A DNA stretch of 64,000 nt from an uncultured Alphaproteobacteria bacterium (GTDB taxonomy: Bacteria; Pseudomonadota; Alphaproteobacteria; HIMB59; GCA-002718135). Below are positions 1 to 9,699 of this stretch, in pieces (the first letter of the stretch is position 1; every line of letters starts with the position of its first letter). Position numbers and translations under genes: made by a program. The notes beneath the pieces are model-generated. The model ran no database searches. It saw only the letters and a list, made by a program, of their open reading frames with translations, and was not told where the DNA came from. Location: positions 350,903 through 414,902 of the forward strand of contig CACNHX010000001.1 in assembly GCA_902620425.1 (NCBI GenBank). Reading direction: 5' to 3'.

Positions 1-1
1 T

Positions 2-262
2 TTAGCTGAAGCATTTCAAATACCAGTTATTCCTCACGCAGGACAAGTTCATAATTTTCATATTTCTATGAGTTCTGCAAACGCTCCAATAGTTGAGTAT
101 TTTCCTTTTTGGCCTGTAGAAATTGGCAATGAATTATTTTGGTATATTTTTGATGGCGAACCTCAAGCAAAAAATGGTTTTATCGAATTAGATGAAAATA
201 AACATGGATTGGGTATTAAGTTATCAAATAAATATTTAGATAAATTTGAAATTATTGAGTAG
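2..262 (+). CDS. Enolase-superfamily sugar-acid dehydratase (L-rhamnonate dehydratase/mandelate racemase-like), C-terminal fragment cut by window edge
   Basis: Frame open from the window edge: LAEAFQIPVIPHAGQVHNFHISMSSANAPIVEYFPFWP...; the IPHAGQVHNFH...NAP..EYFP pattern fits the C-terminal barrel end of this superfamily. The ORF-track start at 68 is internal. Confidence 0.7.
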   Translation, partial: LAEAFQIPVIPHAGQVHNFHISMSSANAPIVEYFPFWPVEIGNELFWYIFDGEPQAKNGFIELDENKHGLGIKLSNKYLDKFEIIE

Positions 263-1301
263 AATTATTTGCAATTTCATCGTTATATGCAAAAACTGCC
301 GGACTACCACCAGTGAACATAAAAATGACGTTTTCACCTTTCTTAATGACTCCTTTTTCAACATAATCAATTAAAGCTGCAAAACCTTTTGATGTATAAA
401 CTGGATCTAAAATAATTCCCTCTTTATTAGCTAAAAGCTTTGTTGCTTTTATTCCATCTTCTGTAGTCGCACCATATTTTTCACCTACATAATTATTGTC
501 ATGATTAATCATTTTATGTGAAAACTCTAAATTAATATCAAGCATCTTTGCTGCATCATTACATATTCTCGCTATATCTTTTTTAATATCCATTTCCCAA
601 TAAACAGGAGAAATACCTTGAATACGAGTTGGCCAATTTAATATCTTAGCTCCTAATTCACAACCTGCTTGTGTCATATTAGCAGCAGTAACAAATAGAT
701 GATCTGCCATAAAATTTTGCTCTTTCATTTGTAAATCAATTTCAGCCATAGCATTTGCATAACTTATACCAGCAAGAGTGGTATCTTCTTTTCCAAATCC
801 TCCATAAATTAATAGAGGTTTTCGACCTTCTTTCATTAACTCATTATATTTTATATCTAAATGCTTTGGTATTTCTTCTAAATTCTCACCATCAATAACA
901 TCAACATTAGCTCCCAGAATATTATATAATAAAAAATTACCTTGCATTAAGTTTCCTTTTATTCCGTGCATTAATACTAAATAACTATCTAAATTTAGTT
1001 TATTTGCAGCAGCTACAGCTTGGCGACAAAAATTAGACTGAGATGCAGCTCCAGTTAAAATACAGTCATAATCTCCAGATAATGTTTTAGCCATTATAAA
1101 CTCTAAATGTCTTGTTTTGTTTCCCCCAAAAGCTAATGCAGTGCAATCATCTCGTTTGATATAAAGATTTATACCCAACTCTTTAGAAATATTAGGTGCA
1201 AATTCAAGTACAGTAGGTAATTGAGCTAGATTAACTCTAGGAATTTTATTTATTCTTGAAGTTAATTCTTCAGCAGACAAAGGATTAAAATTGTTATTCA
1301 T
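252..1301 (-). CDS. PLP-dependent D-cysteine desulfhydrase / ACC deaminase / L-cysteate sulfo-lyase family protein
   Basis: IKRDDCTALAFGGNKTRHLEF lysine motif and FMFTGGSPAVFAY C-terminus typical of the family. Confidence 0.8.
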   Translation of the reverse strand: MNNNFNPLSAEELTSRINKIPRVNLAQLPTVLEFAPNISKELGINLYIKRDDCTALAFGGNKTRHLEFIMAKTLSGDYDCILTGAASQSNFCRQAVAAANKLNLDSYLVLMHGIKGNLMQGNFLLYNILGANVDVIDGENLEEIPKHLDIKYNELMKEGRKPLLIYGGFGKEDTTLAGISYANAMAEIDLQMKEQNFMADHLFVTAANMTQAGCELGAKILNWPTRIQGISPVYWEMDIKKDIARICNDAAKMLDINLEFSHKMINHDNNYVGEKYGATTEDGIKATKLLANKEGIILDPVYTSKGFAALIDYVEKGVIKKGENVIFMFTGGSPAVFAYNDEIANNSTQ

Positions 1302-1320
1302 CTATTTTAATAATTTTTAA

Positions 1321-3054
1321 TTAATGACTATGTCTTTTTACTTCAGCTCCTCTTTTTCCAATAAGAAAATCTAGATCTGCTCCTTTGTCAGCTTGCATAA
1401 CATGCTCTACATACATTTTTTGATAACCACCTGTGATTTCTGGAACAACAGGTGAATAATTTTCTAGACGATTTTTTATTGTTTCTTCATTGACTTTTAA
1501 GTTCATTATACCCTGATCAACATCTACTTCTATTTCATCACCATTTTGAACTGCTGCTAAAGGACCTTTAACTGCAGCTTCTGGAGATGTATGAAGTATT
1601 ACCGTACCGTATGCTGTACCACTCATTCTAGCGTCAGATATTCTAATCATATCTCTCACACCTTTTTTAAGAACTTTTTGTGGAAGACGCATATTACCTA
1701 CTTCAGCCATACCAGGGTAACCCTTTGGCCCACAATTTTTTAAAACTAATATTGAATTTTCATCAACGTCTAAATTGGGATCATCAATCTTTTCATGAAA
1801 TTCTTCTACACTTTCAAAAACTACCGCTTTTCCAGTATGTTTCATTAATTCTGGTGATGCAGCTGATGGTTTAATAATTGCACCATTTGGAGCAATATTA
1901 CCCTTAAGAATTTTAATTCCTCCATTTTTTGTTAATGGATTTTCAAATTCTTTAATAACATCATTGTTCCAACATTTAGCATTTATATTATTCTCAGATA
2001 TAGTTTTTCCATTAACAGTCATTTCATTTTCTTCTAATAGATTTTTTTCCATTAATCTTTTTATAACTACAGGAACACCACCTGCATAATAAAAATCTTC
2101 CATTAAGTATTTTCCAGAAGGTTGTAGATTTACTAATGTTGGAATACCATCTCCACATTTATTCCAATCTTCTAAATCTAAATCTATTTCCATTCGACCT
2201 GCGATTGCTGCTAGATGGATAACTGCATTTGTAGATCCCCCTATTGCTCCATTGACCTTGATTGCATTTTCAAATGATTTCTTTGTAACAATTTTTGACA
2301 TAGTTATATCTTCCTTAACCATTTCAACAATTCTTTTTCCAGACATATGAGCTAAAGCATATCTTCTTGAGTCAACTGCAGGTATCGCAGCATTTCCAGG
2401 TAGTGACATCCCTAATGCTTCCACCATTGATCCCATTGTTGATGCAGTACCCATTGTCATACAATTACCTTTTGATCTACTCATTGAAATTTCTGCATTA
2501 ATAAAATCTTCTTCTGTAATTACACCAGCGTTTAAATCTGCATCAAGTTTCCAAACACCAGTGCCAGAACCTATTGTTTCACCTTGATGATGTCCATTAA
2601 GCATTGGGCCACCTGAAACACCTATTGTAGGAAGATCTACACTTGCAGCTCCCATCATTAATGAAGGTGTTGTTTTATCACACCCCATTAATAATACGAC
2701 TCCGTCTATAGGATTACCCCTTATTGCCTCTTCAACATCCATACTTGCTAAATTTCTAAACAACATAGCTGTAGGTCTTAAATTAGATTCACTTGCTGAA
2801 AAAACAGGAAATTCAAGAGGAAAACCGCCAGCTTCATAAACACCTTTTTTAACAGACTCTGCTATCTCTCTGAAATGACCATTACAAGGAGTTAATTCTG
2901 ACCATGTATTACAAATTCCAATTACAGGACGGCCGTCAAACAAATGATTTGGATGACCTTGATTTCTCATCCAGCCTCTATGAATAAATGTATCTCTTCG
3001 ATGTGATTTAGAATTATACCAATTAGAAGATCTAAATTTATTTTTTTTATTCAT
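1321..3054 (-). CDS. IlvD/Edd family dehydratase (sugar-acid, L-arabinonate-type)
   Basis: GICNTWSELTPCNGHFREIAE, MGCDKTTPSLMMGAASVDLPTI and GGSTNAVIHLAAIAGR motifs. Confidence 0.88.
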   Translation of the reverse strand: MNKKNKFRSSNWYNSKSHRRDTFIHRGWMRNQGHPNHLFDGRPVIGICNTWSELTPCNGHFREIAESVKKGVYEAGGFPLEFPVFSASESNLRPTAMLFRNLASMDVEEAIRGNPIDGVVLLMGCDKTTPSLMMGAASVDLPTIGVSGGPMLNGHHQGETIGSGTGVWKLDADLNAGVITEEDFINAEISMSRSKGNCMTMGTASTMGSMVEALGMSLPGNAAIPAVDSRRYALAHMSGKRIVEMVKEDITMSKIVTKKSFENAIKVNGAIGGSTNAVIHLAAIAGRMEIDLDLEDWNKCGDGIPTLVNLQPSGKYLMEDFYYAGGVPVVIKRLMEKNLLEENEMTVNGKTISENNINAKCWNNDVIKEFENPLTKNGGIKILKGNIAPNGAIIKPSAASPELMKHTGKAVVFESVEEFHEKIDDPNLDVDENSILVLKNCGPKGYPGMAEVGNMRLPQKVLKKGVRDMIRISDARMSGTAYGTVILHTSPEAAVKGPLAAVQNGDEIEVDVDQGIMNLKVNEETIKNRLENYSPVVPEITGGYQKMYVEHVMQADKGADLDFLIGKRGAEVKRHSH

Positions 3055-3086
3055 GTGTGAAAGTTTTAGCTAAATAAAGTAAAAAA

Positions 3087-3962
3087 TCAAATTTTAAATT
3101 TATTATCTTCAAGTCCAGACACATTAACATTTAATGCAAATAGACTACCATCATATTGATTTTTACCTGAATTTGTAGCACTTGTAATAAATAAAGTTTT
3201 AAGATCACTTCCTCCAAATACACAATTTGTTACATTTTCAACAGGTAGCTCATAGATTTTATCTATTCTTCCTTTAGGATCAATTCTCACTACACATGAA
3301 CCACCCCAACGACAATTCCAAATAAAGCCATCGCTATCAATAGTTGATCCATCTGGAGCACCTCTATCAAAATTGAAGAAAATTTTTTTGTCTGACAAAC
3401 TACCTTCATCTAGGTTAAAATTGTATTCTAGTAATGATCCCTCAGTTGTATCGGCAAAATAAAATTTCGTATTATCTGGACTCCAAACAAATGTATTGGG
3501 TATACCAAGATTTGTTTCAACAATATTTACCTTATTGTCAGATAGACAATATAAACTTCCAGATTTAGCATTTAAAGATTTTGCACTTCCATCTTGATTA
3601 AAATTATTTTGCATAGTGCCAAACCAGAGCCTGCCCCTAGCATCAGATGCACCATCATTAGATCTATTTGTTAAAATATCATCTTCAACATTAATTATTC
3701 TTTCGTATTTTTTAGATTGAAAATTAAATTTATTTACTCCATTATTTGAGACTAAAGCAATTTCATTCTTTGAGATTGTTGATGTTGCTGTTACAAAATC
3801 AGGTAAATCAAAAGTTTCTAATTTTTCGTTATCTAAATTAATTCTGAATAATATTGATTTTGGTTTAATATCTACCCAAAGTAAACTTTGATCAATTGAA
3901 GACCACGTGATACCCTCTCCCAAACTATTTTTTACATCTTTATATAATTCGACCTTACTCAT
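3087..3962 (-). CDS. SMP-30/gluconolactonase/LRE family protein
   Basis: LGEGITWSSIDQSLLWVDI, RSNDGASDARGRLWFGTM, GAPDGSTIDSDGFIWNCRWGG motifs. Confidence 0.88.
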   Translation of the reverse strand: MSKVELYKDVKNSLGEGITWSSIDQSLLWVDIKPKSILFRINLDNEKLETFDLPDFVTATSTISKNEIALVSNNGVNKFNFQSKKYERIINVEDDILTNRSNDGASDARGRLWFGTMQNNFNQDGSAKSLNAKSGSLYCLSDNKVNIVETNLGIPNTFVWSPDNTKFYFADTTEGSLLEYNFNLDEGSLSDKKIFFNFDRGAPDGSTIDSDGFIWNCRWGGSCVVRIDPKGRIDKIYELPVENVTNCVFGGSDLKTLFITSATNSGKNQYDGSLFALNVNVSGLEDNKFKI

Positions 3963-4006
3963 AATTTAGATAATTATAATAAAATTTAAAATTTATGAAG
4001 ATAAGT

Positions 4007-5011
4007 TTAGAGGTAATGAGCTTTATCTTTGATACGAGCCATTACTTCTTTGGTTGCTTCTTCAGAACCATCATGGAACGTACCCATTAGTTTGTCTAAA
4101 AAACTAGTATTTCCACCTGAATAATTACATTCAAAATATTTATGATGTATGTAATGCATATAATCACCTGTTGGAATTGAAACACCATTTTTGAAAGTCA
4201 TTTTCTCATATCCTGTATGTCCAGGTGTAGGGGCTAAACCAGCATGAAATACATGATACATCGCAACAAGAGGATGTGAAGGGATAATCCAATGAACTAA
4301 GATTCCTGAAAAATAGAGTATATGCTCTATTGGATGCATAGACATACCCGACCAAGCACCTGTATTCGTATTACGGTGATGAACTTTATGGGCAATTTTA
4401 TAAAGGGGTGCCCAGTGTAATAGTCTATGAGTTAAGTAAAAATGTGCGTCTCTTATAAATGGGACAAGAAAGAACATAAAACAACAATATATTGGATAAG
4501 CCTCCCAACTTACATAAGGGATTATTTGATTTGCAAATGCCCAAAATGTAATTACTTCATAAGCTGTCCACAAAGGAATAGCGCTACAAAAAGTATAGAA
4601 TAGGTTGTCTTTAGTCTGGTCATTAAATAAAAATGTTGAGTTATTTTTTTCCAAAGGTCGTGGATTATATTTAAATGAAGTTCCTTGTGTTTTTAGTCTT
4701 AAATGAAAGAAGCCTGTCCAAAGTAAAATAATAACTGCATTTCTGAAAAATATATAGGATATCCATCCTATTTCAAGAGTCTTCATTGTCTCTAAAGAAG
4801 GAGTCAAAAAAAGATATGTAGCAACTGTTATTGCTGCGAAAACAAAAGTCCATGGAAAAAAAATTCCAGGAAATTTAAAAAAATACTTTAAAAATTTTAT
4901 CGGGTTAAAAAATATATCTTTAGGTGGGTTAATACTTATTGTGCCAAAAGGTTTCCAATGACCTCTTTTATCTCTTGTACCAAAATCATTATCATTTAGT
5001 TGATTACCCAT
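4007..5011 (-). CDS. Sterol desaturase / fatty acid hydroxylase superfamily membrane protein
   Basis: Histidine boxes HFYLTHRLLH, HKVHHRN, HYIHHKYF plus multiple hydrophobic segments. Confidence 0.8.
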   Translation of the reverse strand: MGNQLNDNDFGTRDKRGHWKPFGTISINPPKDIFFNPIKFLKYFFKFPGIFFPWTFVFAAITVATYLFLTPSLETMKTLEIGWISYIFFRNAVIILLWTGFFHLRLKTQGTSFKYNPRPLEKNNSTFLFNDQTKDNLFYTFCSAIPLWTAYEVITFWAFANQIIPYVSWEAYPIYCCFMFFLVPFIRDAHFYLTHRLLHWAPLYKIAHKVHHRNTNTGAWSGMSMHPIEHILYFSGILVHWIIPSHPLVAMYHVFHAGLAPTPGHTGYEKMTFKNGVSIPTGDYMHYIHHKYFECNYSGGNTSFLDKLMGTFHDGSEEATKEVMARIKDKAHYL

Positions 5012-5049
5012 GATGTATTTATAGTATATTTTGAATAAAAAAAAAGAGA

Positions 5050-6066
5050 CTAAATTGTCGTATCTGGAACCTTCACATCAATATAATAATTTTTATCTTT
5101 AGATTGCTTAAATATTGCTGGGATTATTGATCTATAAGCTGAAATTATTCCGTTGTGAGGTTCTGGCATTTGATTTTTAACTATTTTGTGAAATTTTTTT
5201 AAATTATGGCATGGGATTTTTGGGAAAATATGGTGCTCAATATGATACTCCATGTTTGAATACAAAAAACTAAAAAAGGGATTCATAATAACAGTTCTTG
5301 TACTTTTTCTATGATCTTTAATATTATCGGCTAGTCCTGCGTGTTGAGTCATGGCACAAATCATTAATACAGTGTTGCCATAAAATGGAGGAAAAATTAT
5401 CATAATAATTGGCAACCATGATTGAAGCAAAACTGAGGATAAAATTACAAGTAGCCAAAAACTTAAATATAATCTTGAACTATTAATTATTTTTTTTATC
5501 TCCTTTTCAGGTACTGTAACTTTTACAACAGGAGTAATTATCCCAAATGAATGTTTAATAATTTCAAAATGGGTAAAATGTCTTATTTTTTGAATATTAA
5601 TTATTGGACCAAGGGGTAAAAAATTTAAAAGAAATCTGACAGGTTCTGTTGGTTTCGGACTATTATTTTCGTAATCATACACCTCCTCATGTGTAAATAT
5701 GGTGTAAGTATGGTGATGAAAATGACTCCACTTCCATCTAACTGCCTCAAAACCACCGAGTAAAGAAGTTATATGATAAAAAAATTTATTTAACGCTCTT
5801 GTTTTAAAATATGTTTCGTGATTTGTTTCATGTTGAATGCTTATGATTTTACAATAGAAAATATTTCCATAAAGTAAAAGAGCAGGTATTGACCATAAAC
5901 TACCCCAACTTATAATACACAGATATCCACTTAATATTAGAGCAACAATAAATACGGATATATCTAATAAACCTTTTATATCGGATCTCTTAGAAAGTTC
6001 CTTTAAAGTTATCTTATCTATTTTTGGTTTATACCAAGTTTTTAAATCAACTTCGCCCGCAAACAT
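5050..6066 (-). CDS. Membrane fatty acid desaturase family protein (MocD-like)
   Basis: HETNHETYF, HFHHHTYT and EYHIEHHIFP histidine boxes; hydrophobic segments. Confidence 0.8.
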   Translation of the reverse strand: MFAGEVDLKTWYKPKIDKITLKELSKRSDIKGLLDISVFIVALILSGYLCIISWGSLWSIPALLLYGNIFYCKIISIQHETNHETYFKTRALNKFFYHITSLLGGFEAVRWKWSHFHHHTYTIFTHEEVYDYENNSPKPTEPVRFLLNFLPLGPIINIQKIRHFTHFEIIKHSFGIITPVVKVTVPEKEIKKIINSSRLYLSFWLLVILSSVLLQSWLPIIMIIFPPFYGNTVLMICAMTQHAGLADNIKDHRKSTRTVIMNPFFSFLYSNMEYHIEHHIFPKIPCHNLKKFHKIVKNQMPEPHNGIISAYRSIIPAIFKQSKDKNYYIDVKVPDTTI

Positions 6067-6069
6067 TAA

Positions 6070-6897
6070 TCAAAATTTTTCTGAAAGCTTTAAAAATTTT
6101 TCAAATTCACCTTCATCAATGTTAACAGTGATTTTAGGATCATTAAATTTTTTGTTTACCGTATCATCGTGAAACTCTTTGAATGCACTTACTCTTTCAG
6201 CTTGTAGTTTTGAAAATTCTTTTTTAAAATCTCTATAAATTCGCGCATGTCTTGGAATTTTTCCTTGAGTATATCCGAGTACATCATTAGCAAATAAATA
6301 TTGCCCATCACATCCAGAACCACTTCCCATTGAGAGAGTCATGATATCAACTTTTTTTGTAATAACTTCTGCAACTTTTGGTGGAACTACTTCGAGTTCA
6401 ACTCCAATAGCACCCGCTTCTTGTAACTCAAGAGTATGTTCTAATATTCTTATGGCTTTATCTGCTGTTTTACCTTGTGCAACAAATCCTCCAATCCAAG
6501 TAGCATTTCCTGGAACTAATCCTACATGACTATTAATTGGAACATATTCATCTCTTAATGCTCTAATCCATTTGTAACTCCAATTACCACCATAGATAAC
6601 ATCTGCACCAATGTCTAAATACTTGTGTGATAGTTTCATTGCTTCGTATTCAGAAGCTACTCTTACTGCTCCTCCGGATTGCATAAAGCAAGTTGGTGCA
6701 GCCTCGCGAATTCGCTTAAGCTCATCAAAAGAATTGAAAATACCAAATTGTGGAGCATCATGAGAAGTACAAATCATGTCAATGCCTGCCTCTTCAGCTG
6801 CTGCAGCTTCATCAGCATTATGCACGAACATAACACTTAGTTGTCTTTTACCCTTGCATTGCAAATAATCATAAACTGTAAGTTTTTTTCTGCTCAT
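6070..6897 (-). CDS. Ketopantoate hydroxymethyltransferase (PanB)-family protein, divergent
   Basis: HVGLVPG, GVELEVVPPKVAEVITKK, GSGSGCDGQYLFANDVLG match PanB-family landmarks; N-terminal catalytic region differs. Confidence 0.65.
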   Translation of the reverse strand: MSRKKLTVYDYLQCKGKRQLSVMFVHNADEAAAAEEAGIDMICTSHDAPQFGIFNSFDELKRIREAAPTCFMQSGGAVRVASEYEAMKLSHKYLDIGADVIYGGNWSYKWIRALRDEYVPINSHVGLVPGNATWIGGFVAQGKTADKAIRILEHTLELQEAGAIGVELEVVPPKVAEVITKKVDIMTLSMGSGSGCDGQYLFANDVLGYTQGKIPRHARIYRDFKKEFSKLQAERVSAFKEFHDDTVNKKFNDPKITVNIDEGEFEKFLKLSEKF

Positions 6898-6917
6898 AAA
6901 ATCTCCAAAAAAAATAG

Positions 6918-7235
6918 TTAGTCTATCTTAATGAAAATTTTGTCATTATCAACTTTAACTGGATATGTTTTTAAATCCTCACACGCTGGTGGGCTTAAAG
7001 CTTCTCCGGATTTAATATTAAAAATTCCCTGGTGCATTGGACATTCAATTTCATCATCCATAACCAAACCATCTTCAAGATGTACCGCCTCGTGTGTACA
7101 AATTCCATCAGTAGCATAAAAACCATCTGTTAGCTTATACACACAAAAAGTTTTATCTTGATGATCAAATCTGATGAGATCCTCTTCTTCAATACTATCT
7201 GTAGACCCTACTTCAATCCAATTTTCTTCAGACAT
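6918..7235 (-). CDS. Rieske [2Fe-2S] ferredoxin (MocE-like)
   Basis: CTHEAVHLEDG ... CPMHQGIFNIKSG Rieske CxH/CxxH ligands. Confidence 0.85.
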   Translation of the reverse strand: MSEENWIEVGSTDSIEEEDLIRFDHQDKTFCVYKLTDGFYATDGICTHEAVHLEDGLVMDDEIECPMHQGIFNIKSGEALSPPACEDLKTYPVKVDNDKIFIKID

Positions 7236-7287
7236 AGTTTGTATATAATAGCTATTTTATGAAAATAAATACAAAATAATTAAATTG

Positions 7288-8517
7288 TTATTTTTGTATA
7301 AGTTTATTTAATTTTAGATTTTGATCTGAGAGAATTTGTTTATCTACAATGGTATCTTTCTCAGTTAATTTAGAAGTTATTCTAATGTCACGGCCTACTT
7401 TTCCTATGATTCCAACACCACATGCTCCTCTTATTTTATTATTTTTTAGGAAAAAATAAATAACACCATTATTAATATCATTACCTCTTTTGATGATTTC
7501 ATCATACTCATCACAAATACCAGTCAGTTGAAGATTCAAATTAAATTGATCAGACCACATCCAAGGAATTGAAGTGTATTCTGTTTTTACTCCAGCAATA
7601 TTTTTTCCAGCACATATTCCATGATTTTGTGCATGTTGATAAGACTCGAGTCGCATATTTCTTTCATAGAATGGATGATAAAAATTAGATACGTCACCTG
7701 CTGCAAAAACATCTTTAATAGAAGTTTCACAAAATTGATTAGTTACAATACCATTATCAAGCTTTAAATTTGTATTTTCAAATAACTTTACAGTCGGGGT
7801 TGAGCCTATACCTACAATTATAAAATCTGTTTCTATTAAAGAATTATCATTTAATAAAATTTCATAATCACCATTTTTTTTAGTTATTTTTTCTATCTGT
7901 TTATTTAATATTATTTCATTTCCATGTTCTATATGAGTGTTTTGAACTAAATCAGCAATTTGTTTGGGTATAATTCTTCCCATAAGTTGATTGCCAATTT
8001 CAATAACAATTACTTTCTTTTGAAGCTGAGATAAAGATGAAGCAATTTCTAAGCCAATGAAACCGCCGCCAATAATTGTTATTTTATTTTTATTTGAAAC
8101 TATTTCTTTAATTTTTTTGGCTTCTTCTAAATTTCTTAGATAATAAATATCATTCTTTAAATTATTATCTAAAGTAAGTTTTTTATTTTCAGAGCCTGTT
8201 GAAATAAGCAAACTATCATAAGAGTAAACATTATCATTTTTTGCAAAAAGTTTTTTATTTTCAAAATCAACTTTATTAATTGAGATATTTTCAAATTCTA
8301 TATTTTCATTTTTTAGTACGTCGCTAGAATGAAAATAAAGATCTTCTTCTTTTTTTTTATCTAGCAAAAAATCTTTAGATAAAGGAGGTCTTTCATATGG
8401 TAATAAATTTTCTTCACCTAAAATTTTAATATTTGATTTTGAATCATTTTGTCTGATCTCTCTAGCAGCATAGATTCCAGCTTGACCACCACCTAGAATT
8501 ACAATGTTATTTTTCAC
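7288..8517 (-). CDS. FAD-dependent ferredoxin reductase (MocF-like)
   Basis: IVILGGGQAGIYAAREIRQ, YERPPLSKDFLL, ITIIGGGFIGLEIA, VFAAGDVSNFYHP motifs of oxygenase-type reductases. Confidence 0.87.
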   Translation of the reverse strand: MKNNIVILGGGQAGIYAAREIRQNDSKSNIKILGEENLLPYERPPLSKDFLLDKKKEEDLYFHSSDVLKNENIEFENISINKVDFENKKLFAKNDNVYSYDSLLISTGSENKKLTLDNNLKNDIYYLRNLEEAKKIKEIVSNKNKITIIGGGFIGLEIASSLSQLQKKVIVIEIGNQLMGRIIPKQIADLVQNTHIEHGNEIILNKQIEKITKKNGDYEILLNDNSLIETDFIIVGIGSTPTVKLFENTNLKLDNGIVTNQFCETSIKDVFAAGDVSNFYHPFYERNMRLESYQHAQNHGICAGKNIAGVKTEYTSIPWMWSDQFNLNLQLTGICDEYDEIIKRGNDINNGVIYFFLKNNKIRGACGVGIIGKVGRDIRITSKLTEKDTIVDKQILSDQNLKLNKLIQK

Positions 8518-8522
8518 TCAGT

Positions 8523-9509
8523 CTAAGCGTTGCTTGGGACAGATAATGGAATTTGATAGTCAGGATTTTTTGCTTGTTTTATGAGTGCTGGAATAATTTC
8601 TTTATAAGCCCCAAGAAGGCCTTTTCTGGCAGGTGGTAATTGATCTTTAATCATAGCATGCAGCTTAGGTAAATTATGCGAGGGAACTTGAGGGAACATA
8701 TGGTGCTCAACATGATATTCCATATGCCAATATAAAAAACTTAAAACTGGATTTAAATATACTGTTCTAGTTGTATACCTATGGTCTCTTTTATCTTCTC
8801 TAAGTCCTGCGTGTTGAGTAAGACCCATAAGCATAACAAGGGTCTTTCCATAAAAATTAGGCAATAAAACATATAGAACTGGAAGCCAACTTTGAAAGTA
8901 AACTGAAGAAGCTATACTAATTATCCAAATAGAAAGATGACTCCACGCAGATAATCTACATTTCCATCTTTCATTTTTTGGAATACAAACTTTCATTACA
9001 TCAGTAGTTACACCAAATGCATGTTTTATAGTTTCCCATTGAAGAGAATTTTTAAAGAAAATAAAACCAGAGAATGGAATGTAATGAGAGAAAAACACAA
9101 TCAAGTCAGTTGGTTTTTTTACATGTATTTCAAAATCTACAGGATCATTAAATTGAGTATAAGTATGATGATGATAGTGAGAATATCTCCATCTGATAGG
9201 TTCAAAATTATCCATGAAACTAGCAATATAATAAAAGAAATCATTCCAGAATTTAGATTTAAAAGCAGTTCTGTGACCAGTTTCATGCCATATAGCATCG
9301 CTGCATCCCCAAATATTTCCGTATATTATAAAAAATAATAATGACCACCAAGTGCCCCAAGTGACATACGCAAGATATCCAAAGAGAAACAGAGATGAAA
9401 AATAAATAATCATATGCTTAAAACCCTGCCAATCAGATTTCTTGCATAACTGCTTGAATTCTTTTTTATCTATATTTGCTCGATACCATTTACCTAAATC
9501 AACATCCAT
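8523..9509 (-). CDS. Membrane fatty acid desaturase family protein (MocD-like)
   Basis: HETGHRTAF, HYHHHTYT, EYHVEHHMFP histidine boxes; clear similarity to the 5050..6066 product. Confidence 0.83.
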   Translation of the reverse strand: MDVDLGKWYRANIDKKEFKQLCKKSDWQGFKHMIIYFSSLFLFGYLAYVTWGTWWSLLFFIIYGNIWGCSDAIWHETGHRTAFKSKFWNDFFYYIASFMDNFEPIRWRYSHYHHHTYTQFNDPVDFEIHVKKPTDLIVFFSHYIPFSGFIFFKNSLQWETIKHAFGVTTDVMKVCIPKNERWKCRLSAWSHLSIWIISIASSVYFQSWLPVLYVLLPNFYGKTLVMLMGLTQHAGLREDKRDHRYTTRTVYLNPVLSFLYWHMEYHVEHHMFPQVPSHNLPKLHAMIKDQLPPARKGLLGAYKEIIPALIKQAKNPDYQIPLSVPSNA

Positions 9510-9699
9510 TATGAAAAAATAGCACTTTTTGATAATCTTATAAATATAAAAATTGCTTTAAATTGGTAAATAAGTGCGACTATTTTATCTATCAAAAGAA
9601 AGAGGGATTTAATTTGTAATAAGATCTTTAATACTTTAATTTAATTGTATTATTGATTTATTCACTTATAAATTAATGCATAAATTATTTGGAGGAATT

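Noticed and set aside
9021-9338. 105-aa + strand ORF inside the desaturase gene
   Set aside because: Antisense shadow of a well-supported desaturase.
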